A stretch of 64,000 nt of DNA from Blasia pusilla (taxonomy: Eukaryota > Marchantiophyta > Marchantiopsida > Blasiales), in assembly GCA_050084515.1 (NCBI GenBank), contig CM114272.1, positions 36,146,001 through 36,210,000 on the forward strand, written 5' to 3'. The notes below the pieces were generated by a model. It saw only the letters and a program-made list of their open reading frames with translations. It ran no database searches and was not told the DNA's origin. Below, one piece after another: positions 9,162-19,974 of the stretch; the stretch's first letter is position 1; every line of letters starts with the position of its first letter. Both the position numbers and the translations under genes were made by a program.

Positions 9162-10330
9162 TATGTAGATTTAGAAGTGGATTTGACCGTATGACCCGTT
9201 TCTACTTTGATTTTGTTATGTGGTCTTGATGTACGTGCATTAGTGTATTTTAATATTTTTTATGTGTACACATCTACCCGTATGTTAGGAAGATCGTTGT
9301 GGTTTGTTGTGTAAATATGATTAGTGATGTGTATACACACAACGTAACATAAAATACATTTTCTATATTTTTTAAAAAAATCATATTTTCCATATATGTA
9401 TGTAGATTTATAAGTGGATTTGGCCATATGACCCGTTTCTACTTTGATTTTGTTGTGTGGTCTTGGTGTACGTGCATTAGTGTATTTTACTATTTTTTAT
9501 GTGTATACATCTACCCGTATGTTAGGAAGATCGTTGTGGTTTATTGTGTAAATATGATTAGTGATGTGTATGCACACGACATAACATAAAATAAAATTTC
9601 TATATTCTTTTCCAGAAAAATCATATTTTCCATATATGTATGTAGATTCATAAGTGGATTTGGCCGTATGACCCGTTTCTACTTTGATTTTGTTGTGTGG
9701 TCTTGGTGTACGTGCATTAGTGTATTTTACTATTTTTTATGTGTACACATCTACCCGTATGTTAGGAAGATCGTTGTGGTTTATTTTGTAAATATGATTA
9801 GTGATGTGTATGCACACGACATAACATAAAATAAAATTTTTATATTCTTTTCCAAAAAAATCATATTTTCCATATATGTATGTAGATTTAGAAGTGGATT
9901 TGGCCGTATGACCTGTTTCTACTTTGATTTTTTTGTGTGGTGTTGGTGTACGTGCATTAGTGTATTTTAATATTTTTTATGTGTATACATCTACCCGTAT
10001 GTTAGGAAAATCGTCGTGGTTTGTTGTGTAAATATGATTAGTGATGTGTATGCACACGACATAACATAAAATACATTTTCTATATTTTTTCAAAAAAAAT
10101 AGATTTTCCATATATGTATGTAGATTTAGAAGTGGATTTGGCCGTATGACCCGTTTCTACTTTGATTTTGTTGTGTGGTCTTGGTGTACGTGCATTAGTG
10201 TATTTCACTATTTTTTATGTGTACACATCTACCCGTATGTTAGGAAGATCGTTGTGGTTTGTTGTGTAAATATGATTAGTGATGTGTATGCACATGACAT
10301 AACATAAAATACATTTTCTATATTTCTTCA
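9162..10330 (+). repeat. Five tandem ~239 bp units related to Ty3 LTR DNA
   Basis: Units start with TATGTAGATT at 9162, 9399, 9639, 9879 and 10117, giving periods of 237, 240, 240 and 238. Each holds GACCCGTTTCTACTTTG, GTACGTGCATTAGTGTATTT, ATCTACCCGTATGTTAGGAA and CATAACATAAAATA. Copies differ at only a few sites each, so expansion is fairly recent. The words around ATCTACCCG and GGAAGATCG are shared with the LTR at 8770-8800 and 63290-63320, so the unit was probably formed from LTR sequence. No coding capacity. Confidence 0.92.
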
Positions 10331-10989
10331 AAATATCAACATGAACCTACAATATAATATGTACGTAGTATTCAACCTTGAATGTTCTATCCTAAACTCT
10401 GTAATCAATCTATTTGGAGGAAATTTCTACTTTTTGTAAGATCCCTATTTAAGGCATACTTGAATTCCAAATATTAAAGATGTTGCTTTCGTATTGTTAA
10501 ACTTGTTGGATGGTGGCACCAAAGTATGTTGTGTAGCAATTTATATGCACAAGACAAAGGAGATTAAAAAAGGCTTAATTTTATTGATGTTCATGGAATT
10601 TTTTTGCTTCATTAAGTTTATATTTTAAGCCCAAATGGAAGTCGATTATACGCAAAAGACCATTGATCCTCTTGATCCTCTCTATCTCCCTACTACACTT
10701 CCAAGTATTCCTCTCCAAACTTTGCTACTTACCATTACATTGATCATTTCTTTGCCATTCACGATAAGGTCTCTAGAATTATGTCACTTCCCAAGGCACA
10801 TAGAACTTCATTTTAAAATTCCTCCAAGTACAAAGAAACAATTGAACTAAACTAAGCCAAAGTTGAAGCACATGGGATTAGAAAAATACATGCCACTCCA
10901 ATAATTCCAAAAAACTATTTTTACTCAAGGTTGGTTTAACTGTTCCTTATAATTATTTCCCATACAAGTTTGATTTTTGTCTTAGAAAG

Positions 10990-11486
10990 AAAAAGAAATA
11001 GTGGTACATGACACATAAAAATACGTCATAGATGAATAAAACATATGAATAACAAAATGTGTATTCATCCCTCAATGCACATGCAAATCATTTAATCTGT
11101 TTGATTATCAAAATGGTATTTTCATTATAATGTTTAGAAACACTTTCGCCAACCTTCGTCCACCCAAAGCATACCAAAATAATTTCTTTGACACCAAATC
11201 CTATTCCATATGGATCAAACCAACCCTTCATACTCAATTTTGAATCAATTTTTGCATAAAAGTCTTTCCCAGAATCCCATGGGCATTCGACTATTTTGTT
11301 TGAATATTCTTTTCTTCCAATAATGCATGGTACCTAAAATAGCATTATAGATAGATACATATTTTTTTATCAACAAAACTTGTATATACTTCTCAAAAGC
11401 ACTTGCCAACCATTTTATCCATTGAAAAAAATATTATTCTATTAATAAACTACATACCAATAGCCTCCCCCCCCCCCCCCCCCTTT

Positions 11487-11517
<31 letters not shown>

Positions 11518-12600
11518 TAAGCTATAACACATTCTAAGATACTTGCTTTACTTTCAGATTCTAATCCATATAGATCCAGCAAACTCTTTGTATTCTAGTT
11601 TGAATCAACGTAGAAGTCCTTCCCATGGGAAGTTGAATCACATGTTGGAATATTTTCTTGTTTAGGTATGCATGGCACCTGGAATGTCATTATAGATGGA
11701 TAGAACATATGTGGTAACAAAAATTTTAATAACTTTTCAAAATCGCGTACCAACCATTCCACCCGTTGGAAATAAGAATGCTATTCTATTTATAGTATAT
11801 AGTACAAGACTCCTTCAATGCAAGAAAATATTTGCATTGATACTACATTCTATTCCATGTGGATAAAAAACTCTATGTGCAGGTTGTTAAGGGATGTATG
11901 GCACATAAAATAGCGTTATAGATGGATGGATAGAACATATATAGTAACAAAATTTGTATCTACTCCTCAAAAGGACATGCAAATCATTCTATCCTTAAAA
12001 AATAAGAATGATATTCTCTCAATTGTGTACATGACAATCACCCTTAAGCATATGAAAATACCTGCTTTGATATTAACTTCTACTTCGCGGTGATCCAATG
12101 AACCCTTTCTACTCAAGCTTGAATGAACTTTTTTATAGAAGTTTTTCCCATGCAAGTTTGAATCACATGTTGGAAACTTTGTCGTTTCGGGATGCATGGC
12201 ACCTAAAATAGCATTATAGTTGGATAGGATATATGTATTAACTTCTCAAAAGCAATTAGCCAGCCATCCCACCCACTTCAAAATCAAAATGGTGTTCTCT
12301 TAACAGTACATAGAATAAACCTCCTTAAGCATGCCGATTTGATATGAAATTATGCTTTGTCTGGTTCTAAACTCCTGATTCTCAAGTTTGAATAAATCGT
12401 TTCGTAGAAGTTTTCCCCCTTATCATATTGGAATATTTTGGTGTTTACAATAGCCTTAAAAGATCATATATGGAGGAACAAGACCTGCATCTACCTAAAC
12501 TCACACACCAACCATTTCATCCCTTGAAAATCATAATGTGATTTTCTTGATAATATACAACAACGCCACCCCACTTTCACACTACCAAAATTACATCGCC
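10990..12600. repeat. Very decayed tandem array, about six units
   Basis: A theme recurs: GCATGGCACCTAAAATAGCA, then TTATAGATGGATAGAACATA, a run on CTTCTCAAAAGC, then AACCATT.CACCC. It starts near 11006, 11324, 11669, 11895, 12191 and 12440, so the spacing is uneven (about 225-345). Units are roughly 70 percent alike by eye. A C-run of 17 followed by (TTC)n sits in unit 2 at 11467-11516. No gene is seen in the surrounding AT-rich DNA (10330-12600). Confidence 0.55.
11467..11516. repeat. Poly-C tract joined to (TTC)n microsatellite
   Basis: Seventeen C residues (11467-11483) are followed by about ten TTC/CTT units to 11516. A purine/pyrimidine mirror tract like this can form triplex DNA. No gene is near. 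Confidence 0.95.
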
Positions 12601-12639
12601 TTAAAAGTTTAAGGAAGTACTTACCTCGATATTAACCCT

Positions 12640-15010
12640 CGAGGATATTAACTTCTACTCCATGCGATGGAACCAACCCACGAGGAATATGCGGATATGT
12701 ATATATAAAACTAAATTTTCGTTCAAGACTCCAAGCACCTTCCGCGGTACTGGTTTCCACGCGGAATATGTTGTAGTCTGCGGGAGAGGAGTTGGGGGTG
12801 CGTCCGGCCCAGAAGAGGTAGCTACTACACCTTTCAGATCCATCAACAATCACTCAGTCACCGAATAAGGTGGAGTTGCTCACGAGGATGGCATGGGTTT
12901 TGAAGATCACAATCAATCAATCAATCAAAGATCGCTCGCTGTCTGCCGCCATTCTCTTCCCGCAGTCGGTGATTCGATTCGAACACGGGGCGAGCGGATG
13001 TGGAAGTGGTTGTGGTAGCGCAGTCGTCGCACGAAGGGCTGGGAGAGAGGGCCGTTCTGTCCGTCTGTGCGTCCGGCCGAGCGAGCGAGCGATGGCGGAA
13101 AGATGGATTCGAGTGGGGCGGTGCTGAACCCGAAAACAAAAGCAGACGGGCAGCTGGCTAAAGCGCACGCCGTCGGAACCCGCCCCGCTCTATGGTCGTG
13201 CGCTGTGGCTAGCTAGCTAGTCCCATGGGCGCCAGAGTCGGACGAGTGAAATCTAAGCGAGAGGCGTTACGGAGGAGACGGAGAGGGAGCTACAGGGCAC
13301 AGGAAGTCCCGTGATTGGGTGCGGAGCGCAGACACTGGGGATACCTAAAGTGACCTAATGCCTGTGCGTACGCGGGGGGGCTGATGGTGTTCAGATTCTC
13401 TTTCGTCACTACTCGACGCACGCGAGGCGATTAGGGCTCGGGAATACGGCTGTCGCCGAGCGCTAGTAACAGTACGTCGAACGTTCTACGAGATACGGAC
13501 CAAGACATACGGAAGCCGCCGGCCCGGCGGGCGGTGGGGACTGCCTGGGCCTATGGCGGTATCGTAGAGGGGCGAGGGCGAGATCACAGGTGCCTGGGCT
13601 GTGCTATGTGCTGGCTGCCGCCAGGCTTTGGAGAGAGGAGGACGAGGAGGGAGGGAGTATGGCGATGGTAGAAGGAGGAGGAAGTACAAGAGAATATACA
13701 AAACAGTAGTCGTCGTTCCTTGCGGAGGGATGCCAGTGGCCCACCAGGAGTCTCCGAGATGGAGTAGTCTCGCTCGCTGCAGGCGCTGGCTGTCTGCGGC
13801 CCACCACTGCGTTGGAGCGGTCCTCTCCAGCGGTTGTGCGTCGGCCTCTCATTGGCCGTGTGCAGCTTCCTTCAGTCGCTTTGCCGCGGCTTCATTAGGT
13901 GGGAGCAAGTAGTTGTCTGTCTCCCGGGGAAGGAATCCGCCTCTCGCTCGCTCACTTTTGCCGTTGAATATACTTTCCGGATTTTGAATCGGTCCGGCCA
14001 GCAAGCTCCGAGTAACTCTCGACATTCATCGCGCCAATCACCATCTCACCCTCCTCCACCTCTCATCATGCTCGCATCAACGCGTTCCGTTTCTCCTCTA
14101 TCCCCCTCGTTTCCCGCCCGCCCGCCCGCGTGCGCACCCTGCATCCTTCCCGGTGCCCATCGCTAATCTCTCTCTCTCTCTCCATCGCCACGGACGGAGA
14201 TGTCAACTGGAGATGGTCGACTTTCCCGGTGTTTTCCTTCCTCACTTAACGTTCCTACTTGCTTGGCTGCCTGCCTCCGCGATTGTCTTGTCTCTGGTGT
14301 CATGCGCATCAGACAGTAATTCGGTCGGTCGTTCGTTCGTTCATTCATTCATGCCGGTCATAGATTCATCTTTACTATATTTGAGAATAGAGGTGAGGTG
14401 GTACAGGGGCTGTAAGTAGCCTGAATCATGCTGCTAGCCTGCTACTCTAACATCTCACATTATTAATAATCATAATCGCGTATGAGCGAGGTCTACGACC
14501 ATGTCTCTGCCTGTTGCTTGGGAAACACCCATCCGTTGTCTCGTGTGCTGCGACGAATTAAACCGAACCGAGATCGGCGACGTACATGCACAGTTCAACA
14601 GTTGTGTACTCTACTGTGCAGGCTCCGTCCTTTCCTGCGTCAACTGATATCAAGACAACCGGCCATCGACTTCTCCAACGTGCCCCTTCCATGGCTCCCA
14701 CGCAATGAACGGGGAGATCCGGGGTTACGGATATTGCTAGCCCGTTAAATTTGAGAATTTCCCATTGATTTTAAAGTTGCCTACTAAAACCGGCTGGAAT
14801 TCGAGAAGGTCCTTTGCATTTCGTATCTCAAAACCGGTTCAAAATCCGGAATTACCGTTTCCGATTGGAGATTCCCGGCGATGGATCGCGTCCCGCGAGA
14901 AAACTCCCCGAACCCTGCTCCCACGTCCAGTTATGGTCGCCTTGTCCCTTATAGTGCCCCATGGGAGTTAGCTTGGAGATAGATATTTTGGCCGATTGGT
15001 GGAGTGGGTT
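12640..15010. other. GC-rich gene-free stretch at the left edge of the gene island
   Basis: Composition changes sharply from AT-rich to GC-rich near 12720. Open frames on both strands overlap one another, are short and have low-complexity Arg/Ser/Pro content, so I do not call genes. Small simple repeats are present: (AATC)n 12908-12925, (CTAG)n near 13207, (CT)n 14168-14182, and (CGGT/CGTT/CATT)n 14320-14350. CpG dinucleotides are frequent, unlike the flanking transposon DNA. Confidence 0.6.
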
Positions 15011-15238
15011 TCAGCCTTTTTAAGAAGTAGGGCCATTGTAACACTCCACTTATTAACATTTATAGTTATGGATAGAGCACTCCTTCTACCGTACGTCTCC
15101 TAGGTTGAGGATGGCTTTTTTCCACTTTACTCTTCACTCGTAGCTTCTAGAGATTCCCTTCTAGTTGAGGCTAGAGCCGTTCTCCCCATTTTATCCGTCT
15201 TAGTTGCCTCAAGTCAATCTGGGTTCCAATCTCCTTCG

Positions 15239-15975
15239 ATGAAAGCCCACTATGAGGCAGTTTTTTGCGGTCTTAATGTCTCATGGGAATATCTTCATGG
15301 AGGTTCGAGCCCGTATTCGCTTTTGCTCCGGAAAGGGGAAAGGCTCATGGATGGGGGCTCGCCCCCTCATCTTGGCTTTCCATATCACACCACTTACCTA
15401 CACTACAACGATCCGGTTCCGATTGGTCCCCCAACCATTGGTGGTTGGTTCGACACATTGTGAGTGTCGTCGGAGCCTGGACGCACTTGGTGTGCATTCG
15501 GCACGCTGTCCAATTGGGAGTGAGAGGATAGCTACTCACGATGCGGTACAGGATATCATGTTCACTATTGGTCTTGAGAGTGACTTCTATGTGCAGAGAG
15601 ATAGAGGCACCACTCTATGGGGAACTCCCTTATTCGTGCTGATCTTTCTATGACGCAAGAGGCTGAGGTTGTGATGGCGGATGTTGTAGCGACGGATCCT
15701 ACGCGGGAGGCTGTGCAAGCCCAAGTGTTGGCACAAGGGAGATTGCTACAAGGAGCATCGGCGGTGAACAAGACCCATATTTGTAGTCAACTCCAAGATG
15801 GACATCGATTTGTTCCCCTAGCCATAGAGATGTACGGGGCTATGGGGGAGAGGTTTGACTCGTTCCTTACAGACTTCGCTCATAATCTACAATCGAAAAA
15901 TGGGTTGTCCTTAGCTACTGCGATTGTCTATTGTAAGCAACGGATCTCCAAAACTTGCAAGTGCCCATGCTAATG
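15239..15975 (+). pseudogene. 3' end of a LINE-type reverse transcriptase ORF, degraded
   Basis: Two frames together give the usual end of a LINE polyprotein. First a cysteine/histidine cluster reads CECRRSLDALGVHSARC and then THDAVQD (about 15460-15560), like the C-x1-3-C, D-x-x-G-x-H-x4-C, R-H-N form seen after many LINE RT domains. Next an open stretch (15617-15973) holds ADLSMTQEAEVVMADVVATD, then HICSQLQDGHRFVPLAIEMYG, and ends with ATAIVYCKQRISKT. The FVPLA-E-x-G and final helical motifs are typical. The RT core upstream is not recognisable. One frame change lies near 15610. Family assignment is from pattern memory, so moderate. Confidence 0.6.
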
Positions 15976-17264
15976 GGCTTTGCGTGGAAGACGCGAGCGC
16001 TAGCGGCCCACTTAATAGTAATCATATTCCTCTTGGAGTTGCTAATATTATCTCTCTCCTATTAGTGAATTTAGTCAATAAGGAGAATGTCCCTTTCTTC
16101 CTTTTCAAAACCGGTTGTGGCCTTTGGATACTTGTTTCTTAGAATTTTTTTGGGAACTTTTATTGTCCCCTCTTTTGTGTTTTGATGGATGTTTTATCAT
16201 GCATATTTATTGAGGTTCGTTTCTTTTTCCTCCCTCCGGCCTCCTTCTCTATGCCCATAAGCACCGTAGGTGTGAAACTTAGCATCTAGTCTATGCCTAT
16301 CTATTCATCTGTCTAACGATTTATCTATCCATGTCTATCGTTTGTTCCCTATGGGTTTTCGATCCAAGCTTCTATTAAAGTTTATATTTCATGTCTAGCG
16401 TCTAGGAAGGAAGACATAGCCAACCTGTCGCTTGGCTTCGGTGCAGTTCCATTCCGGTTGGGCGCGGTGCGGTGCTGCTGGTGACAGAGCCCTCGAATGA
16501 CTTGGTGAAACAGTTTCAGACTTGTATGAGCATTAATGACTCTGTCAGTCAGGGGAGGTACGACGAGTTACGGCACCGTCGTCTAGCGCAGGGCTCATTC
16601 ATTTCTGGTCATACGCCACGAGTAACTACTGCCCTGTTCAACTCTACTATGCGCCGGTCAAAAGACTACGCATGTGCGGGAATGAAGAAGATCAGTTTCA
16701 TGTGGGCGTTTGTCCTCTCTTCTAAAAATCCGCTCCCCCGTTCCTCGGTTCCTTCCTTCCTTCCTTACCTCCCACTGCCTCATCTCCTCCTGCAGCCGAG
16801 GAAACGCCAAATCATCCGCCCGCCACGACGACCGCGGGAACCTTCAAGCTTCGGAGATTCTCGGGCCGAATTCGCGGAGGTCTTACTATCCTTCCGCCGG
16901 GTCGATTCCGCCCATGCAAACGAGCGAGCGAGGAAAGTAACTAGCGCTATAGCCAGTACGAGGTTTGGTTGCGTTCGGGTTTAGATTCGAGGTGAAAGTA
17001 AGTTAACCAGAGTAGGTTCTGTTCATAATGAAGTCACTGCCAACCATCCCCTTCCAAATCCACCCGTCCATCCATCGAAGCCAGCTTGTGTGTCTGATCT
17101 GCTCACATGTCCTTGCCCGCCTGGCAGCCATGGCCTGTAACTGTAGGCTCTGTCAGGTCAATTGGGCTTTTCTGTTGCAGTCTTCGGGATTTTTCTTATC
17201 CTCACGCATCCCGATATCTCGCCAGACTTTCGGCAGTGATTAGAATTCTAACTTTTTAAATAGG

Positions 17265-17350
17265 AAGATGCACTTCGATACAAAACCCATCGGAAGTACA
17301 AAAGAGGGGACTCAAAGAGTCAAAACCTGAAGGCCACAACAAGACCAGAA
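17265..17350 (-). repeat. Inverted LINE-like 3' tail
   Basis: Read on the minus strand this segment shares CTTCCTTTTC, TTGTGGCCTT and GTCCCCTCTTTTGT, in the same order and spacing, with the region just after the LINE remnant (16100-16185, plus strand). It therefore looks like the tail of a related LINE in the other orientation, 5'-truncated. No LINE coding sequence is seen upstream of it on the minus strand. Confidence 0.45.
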
Positions 17351-17445
17351 AAGGAAGAAGGGGGCATTCCAACCTCGGACGAAAGTTATCGAAGTCACCG
17401 GTGCCTTCCACCTGTGATCCCGGATAAACTGGACAACGGCTTCGC

Positions 17446-18186
17446 TTGCTTTGTCCGTATTATTGCCTCCAGATGCTTGCACCTAAACCTACGAAGAGAT
17501 TCCACTCCCTCTCCACCGTCCTAAGCCCCAAACATTCCACGGCTTCCTCGAGCCATACGTACATACTACATACCTTTGAGGAATCGAAGCCGGATAGATG
17601 TGTTCTTCCGCCGGGTAAACTGTACTTGCGTTCTGCAGATATTTCCTTCTGGCGCGACGTCGTTTATCGTCGAAACATTTGTCCACCTTTACTCACGTAC
17701 ACGATCCGAAGGTTCCCATGGCTTTCTCGCAACAGTGGATCGGAGTACCGCTGTTTTACGTCCAGGATTTCATGGATCACGCGCCTCGCATCCTCGTGTG
17801 GCGGTGGAAGCCCAAATGTCCGCGATGCTTTACGAATGGCCGCCATCAGCCCGCACGCCGAAGTAGCAGGCACCAAGGTTTTGAGCACATGTTCCGCGCT
17901 GCATACCTCTACCGTTCGGTCCTGGGCCGGAGCCAGTGACGACATTTTGACTCATCGGGAGCAGCGAATTTTTTTAGTGTGGAGCTGCAGTGAAATTGGC
18001 GGTTTAGTTTACTTATTCGAAGCTCACTCACTAGGCATATCTGCTAAGTCGCTTTTGCGCGCTTTGAACTTTGTGATGAGTCGAGTTTCTACTGGCGATA
18101 CGATCTACTCGCGCATCTTCGCGAAACCCTACGATCAAAAGCTTCTCTACTTACTGTTCCGAGGGTTCCGGGCGAACCGGCCGTAA
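17446..18186 (+). other. Unidentified open stretch of 246 codons, with a 93-codon minus-strand overlap
   Basis: I do not recognise this protein. The plus frame is open for 246 codons and is rich in Ser, Arg and Leu. On the minus strand 17664-17945 is also open and looks more protein-like: it has a helical stretch AAIRKASRTFGLPPPHEDAR, then RRVIHEILDVKQRYSDPLLR. Neither has a recognisable motif. In GC-rich DNA such lengths can occur by chance. It lies about 1 kb beyond the 3' end of the auxin-receptor gene and reads away from it (plus) or along with it (minus). Confidence 0.3.
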
Positions 18187-18189
18187 AGA

Positions 18190-19215
18190 GGTATCCCACA
18201 CTCCACTGCTAGCGGTTAGCCATTCGTAGCGGGAACGCACATCTTCTCTTCCGAGGGTTCGTAGGGAACGGATCTTTCCTGACGCTCCCACTGCACATCA
18301 TGAGCCCTAGACATTATTCTGATGGGACCTTTGCTGCCTTTCGGGGCGACCGACTGCATAAACCGAGGTTCAAAATTCGATGAAGGGATTTGAAAAGAGC
18401 GGGCAATATTCAATTATATATACCCGCGGGGACACCCGTCGAGGTTCCTGTGGGTTTCTTCAGGCATACCAAGAGATTATCCCCATAGAAGCGAACAATG
18501 GAAAAGAGACAAGAGAGGCCTGACATACTAAATGGGAAGAACACGCCAAAGAGAAAGCAAATTTTGTTTTCTCATTTTTGTGCACAATTTAAAATCTTGC
18601 ATTCACTTTCCTTAACCATCTTGACATTAACGCCCAACACTCCGATAGACGGGCACGCGGGCGGGTGCTGCTGTAAAACAACGAGAACTCGTCTCCGTGA
18701 GCCATACCTACATTGTCAGCTAGAGGCCGAAATTTGCCCAAAAAGTCCTTCTCTGACCCCTCTACAGACCACATCCACTCGAGAACGGGCACCACCCATC
18801 GACGGGAGTAATTACCCGCCCGTCGAGAGTGTTCATCATGCCATCTCTCTCAAGGTGCAGATCCTAGTCTAGTACAGACTAAAAGATCTCCGCATTCAGC
18901 ACTCTCGGGCAAATCCACCCAGACAAAGAGTCTTTGCGTAAGTCAGGCCTGCTATTAACGGTCCGAACAGAGTCACGCGAACGCCCGCCTGCAGAGATTG
19001 GCGTCGCGCATTCTCATTACTACATGCTACAATATCTCCCTTCATCCAGAAATTAGGATACTATTATTTACAGAAATCAAATCCTTAAACTGGTGGAAAG
19101 AAACTCCAATCTAAACAGACATGAGACATGTGTTTCAATTAAAGTAGCGAAGAGGCAAAGCGGGCGAGAAGTAGAAAGGACCCAAGGAAAGCCGGAAATT
19201 GACAATTTGTTCATG
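18190..19215 (-). other. 3' flank of the auxin-receptor gene, probably including its 3' UTR
   Basis: No gene is supported here. On the minus strand it follows the stop codon of the auxin receptor, so the first few hundred bases are likely 3' untranslated. AATAAT/AAATAA-like words on the minus strand near 19050-19065 could serve as polyadenylation signals, but this is inference. A TATATATA run near 18415-18421 is noted. Confidence 0.4.
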
Positions 19216-19974
19216 TCATTGTAAAATCTGCACGAAGTCTGGAGCATCGGGACGTGGGCCCACTAGTGTCCGATACAGGTAGAGTTTCTCCACAGCGAGG
19301 AGGTCTGTGGTATCCGCCTCCTTCTCTTTGTCCTTTATCACTTCCACAGTCAAGGCCGGCAGTTGCCGGGCAACCTGTGAGGCTCCATAGCGACTCACTT
19401 GACAAGCGGACATCCACAGCGATCGCATGTTGCTATAGCGGGGAATTCCAGCCAGCAAGGCCGCGTCTCCGAAGGGGCAGTCCCGAATTTCCAGCTTCCG
19501 CAGATTAGGACACCCTCTGAGCATGAACTCCATTCCCCGATCACTCTCTCCACCGAATGCTATCGACACAGTCTCTAGCTTCTTCCCGTACCTTCCGAAG
19601 TACTCGAAGGCCCTATCGGTTAGTAATCCTGATACTGCCAGGCGAGTGAGATTCTTGCAGTTTTGGACAATGGCCCCAAATGCCTTATCCAGAGGCTCCT
19701 CGGTGACGTAATCCGGTTGACGGGGCGTCAAAATACATAAGCGGAAGTGGGTCAATTCGGGAAGGTTTTTGGCGAATGTCTGGACTGCTGTATTTGTCAT
19801 TTGCTTGCAGAAGTAGAGAATCTTCTTCAACTTGGGGCAACCCTCAGAGATCGCTATGAGACCTTCTTCAGAGGCGAAACCGTCGGGAGACGATGGGTAA
19901 ACTCGCAACTCCGTCAAGTTCTTACAGCTGGACGCCACTGCTTGCAAACCTTTGTCACCCACGTAGTCTTGGAC
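19216..19974 (-). CDS. Auxin receptor exon 3 (C-terminal LRRs, auxin pocket)
   Basis: Codes for residues 317-568. Acceptor GACAG|GTCC lies at 19975/19974. It starts [20 protein letters not shown] and contains [14 protein letters not shown] (Arg394), [10 protein letters not shown] (Ala429) and [10 protein letters not shown] (Ser453), [11 protein letters not shown] and [12 protein letters not shown]. The stop is at 19216-19218. The end [10 protein letters not shown] is the family C-terminus of the AFB4/5 type and lacks the longer TIR1 tail. Confidence 0.94.
   Translation of the reverse strand, partial: VQDYVGDKGLQAVASSCKNLTELRVYPSSPDGFASEEGLIAISEGCPKLKKILYFCKQMTNTAVQTFAKNLPELTHFRLCILTPRQPDYVTEEPLDKAFGAIVQNCKNLTRLAVSGLLTDRAFEYFGRYGKKLETVSIAFGGESDRGMEFMLRGCPNLRKLEIRDCPFGDAALLAGIPRYSNMRSLWMSACQVSRYGASQVARQLPALTVEVIKDKEKEADTTDLLAVEKLYLYRTLVGPRPDAPDFVQILQ

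Noticed and set aside
9162-10330. CRISPR array
   Set aside because: Units of 239 bases are alike along the whole length with no spacer-repeat pattern, and the DNA is eukaryotic.
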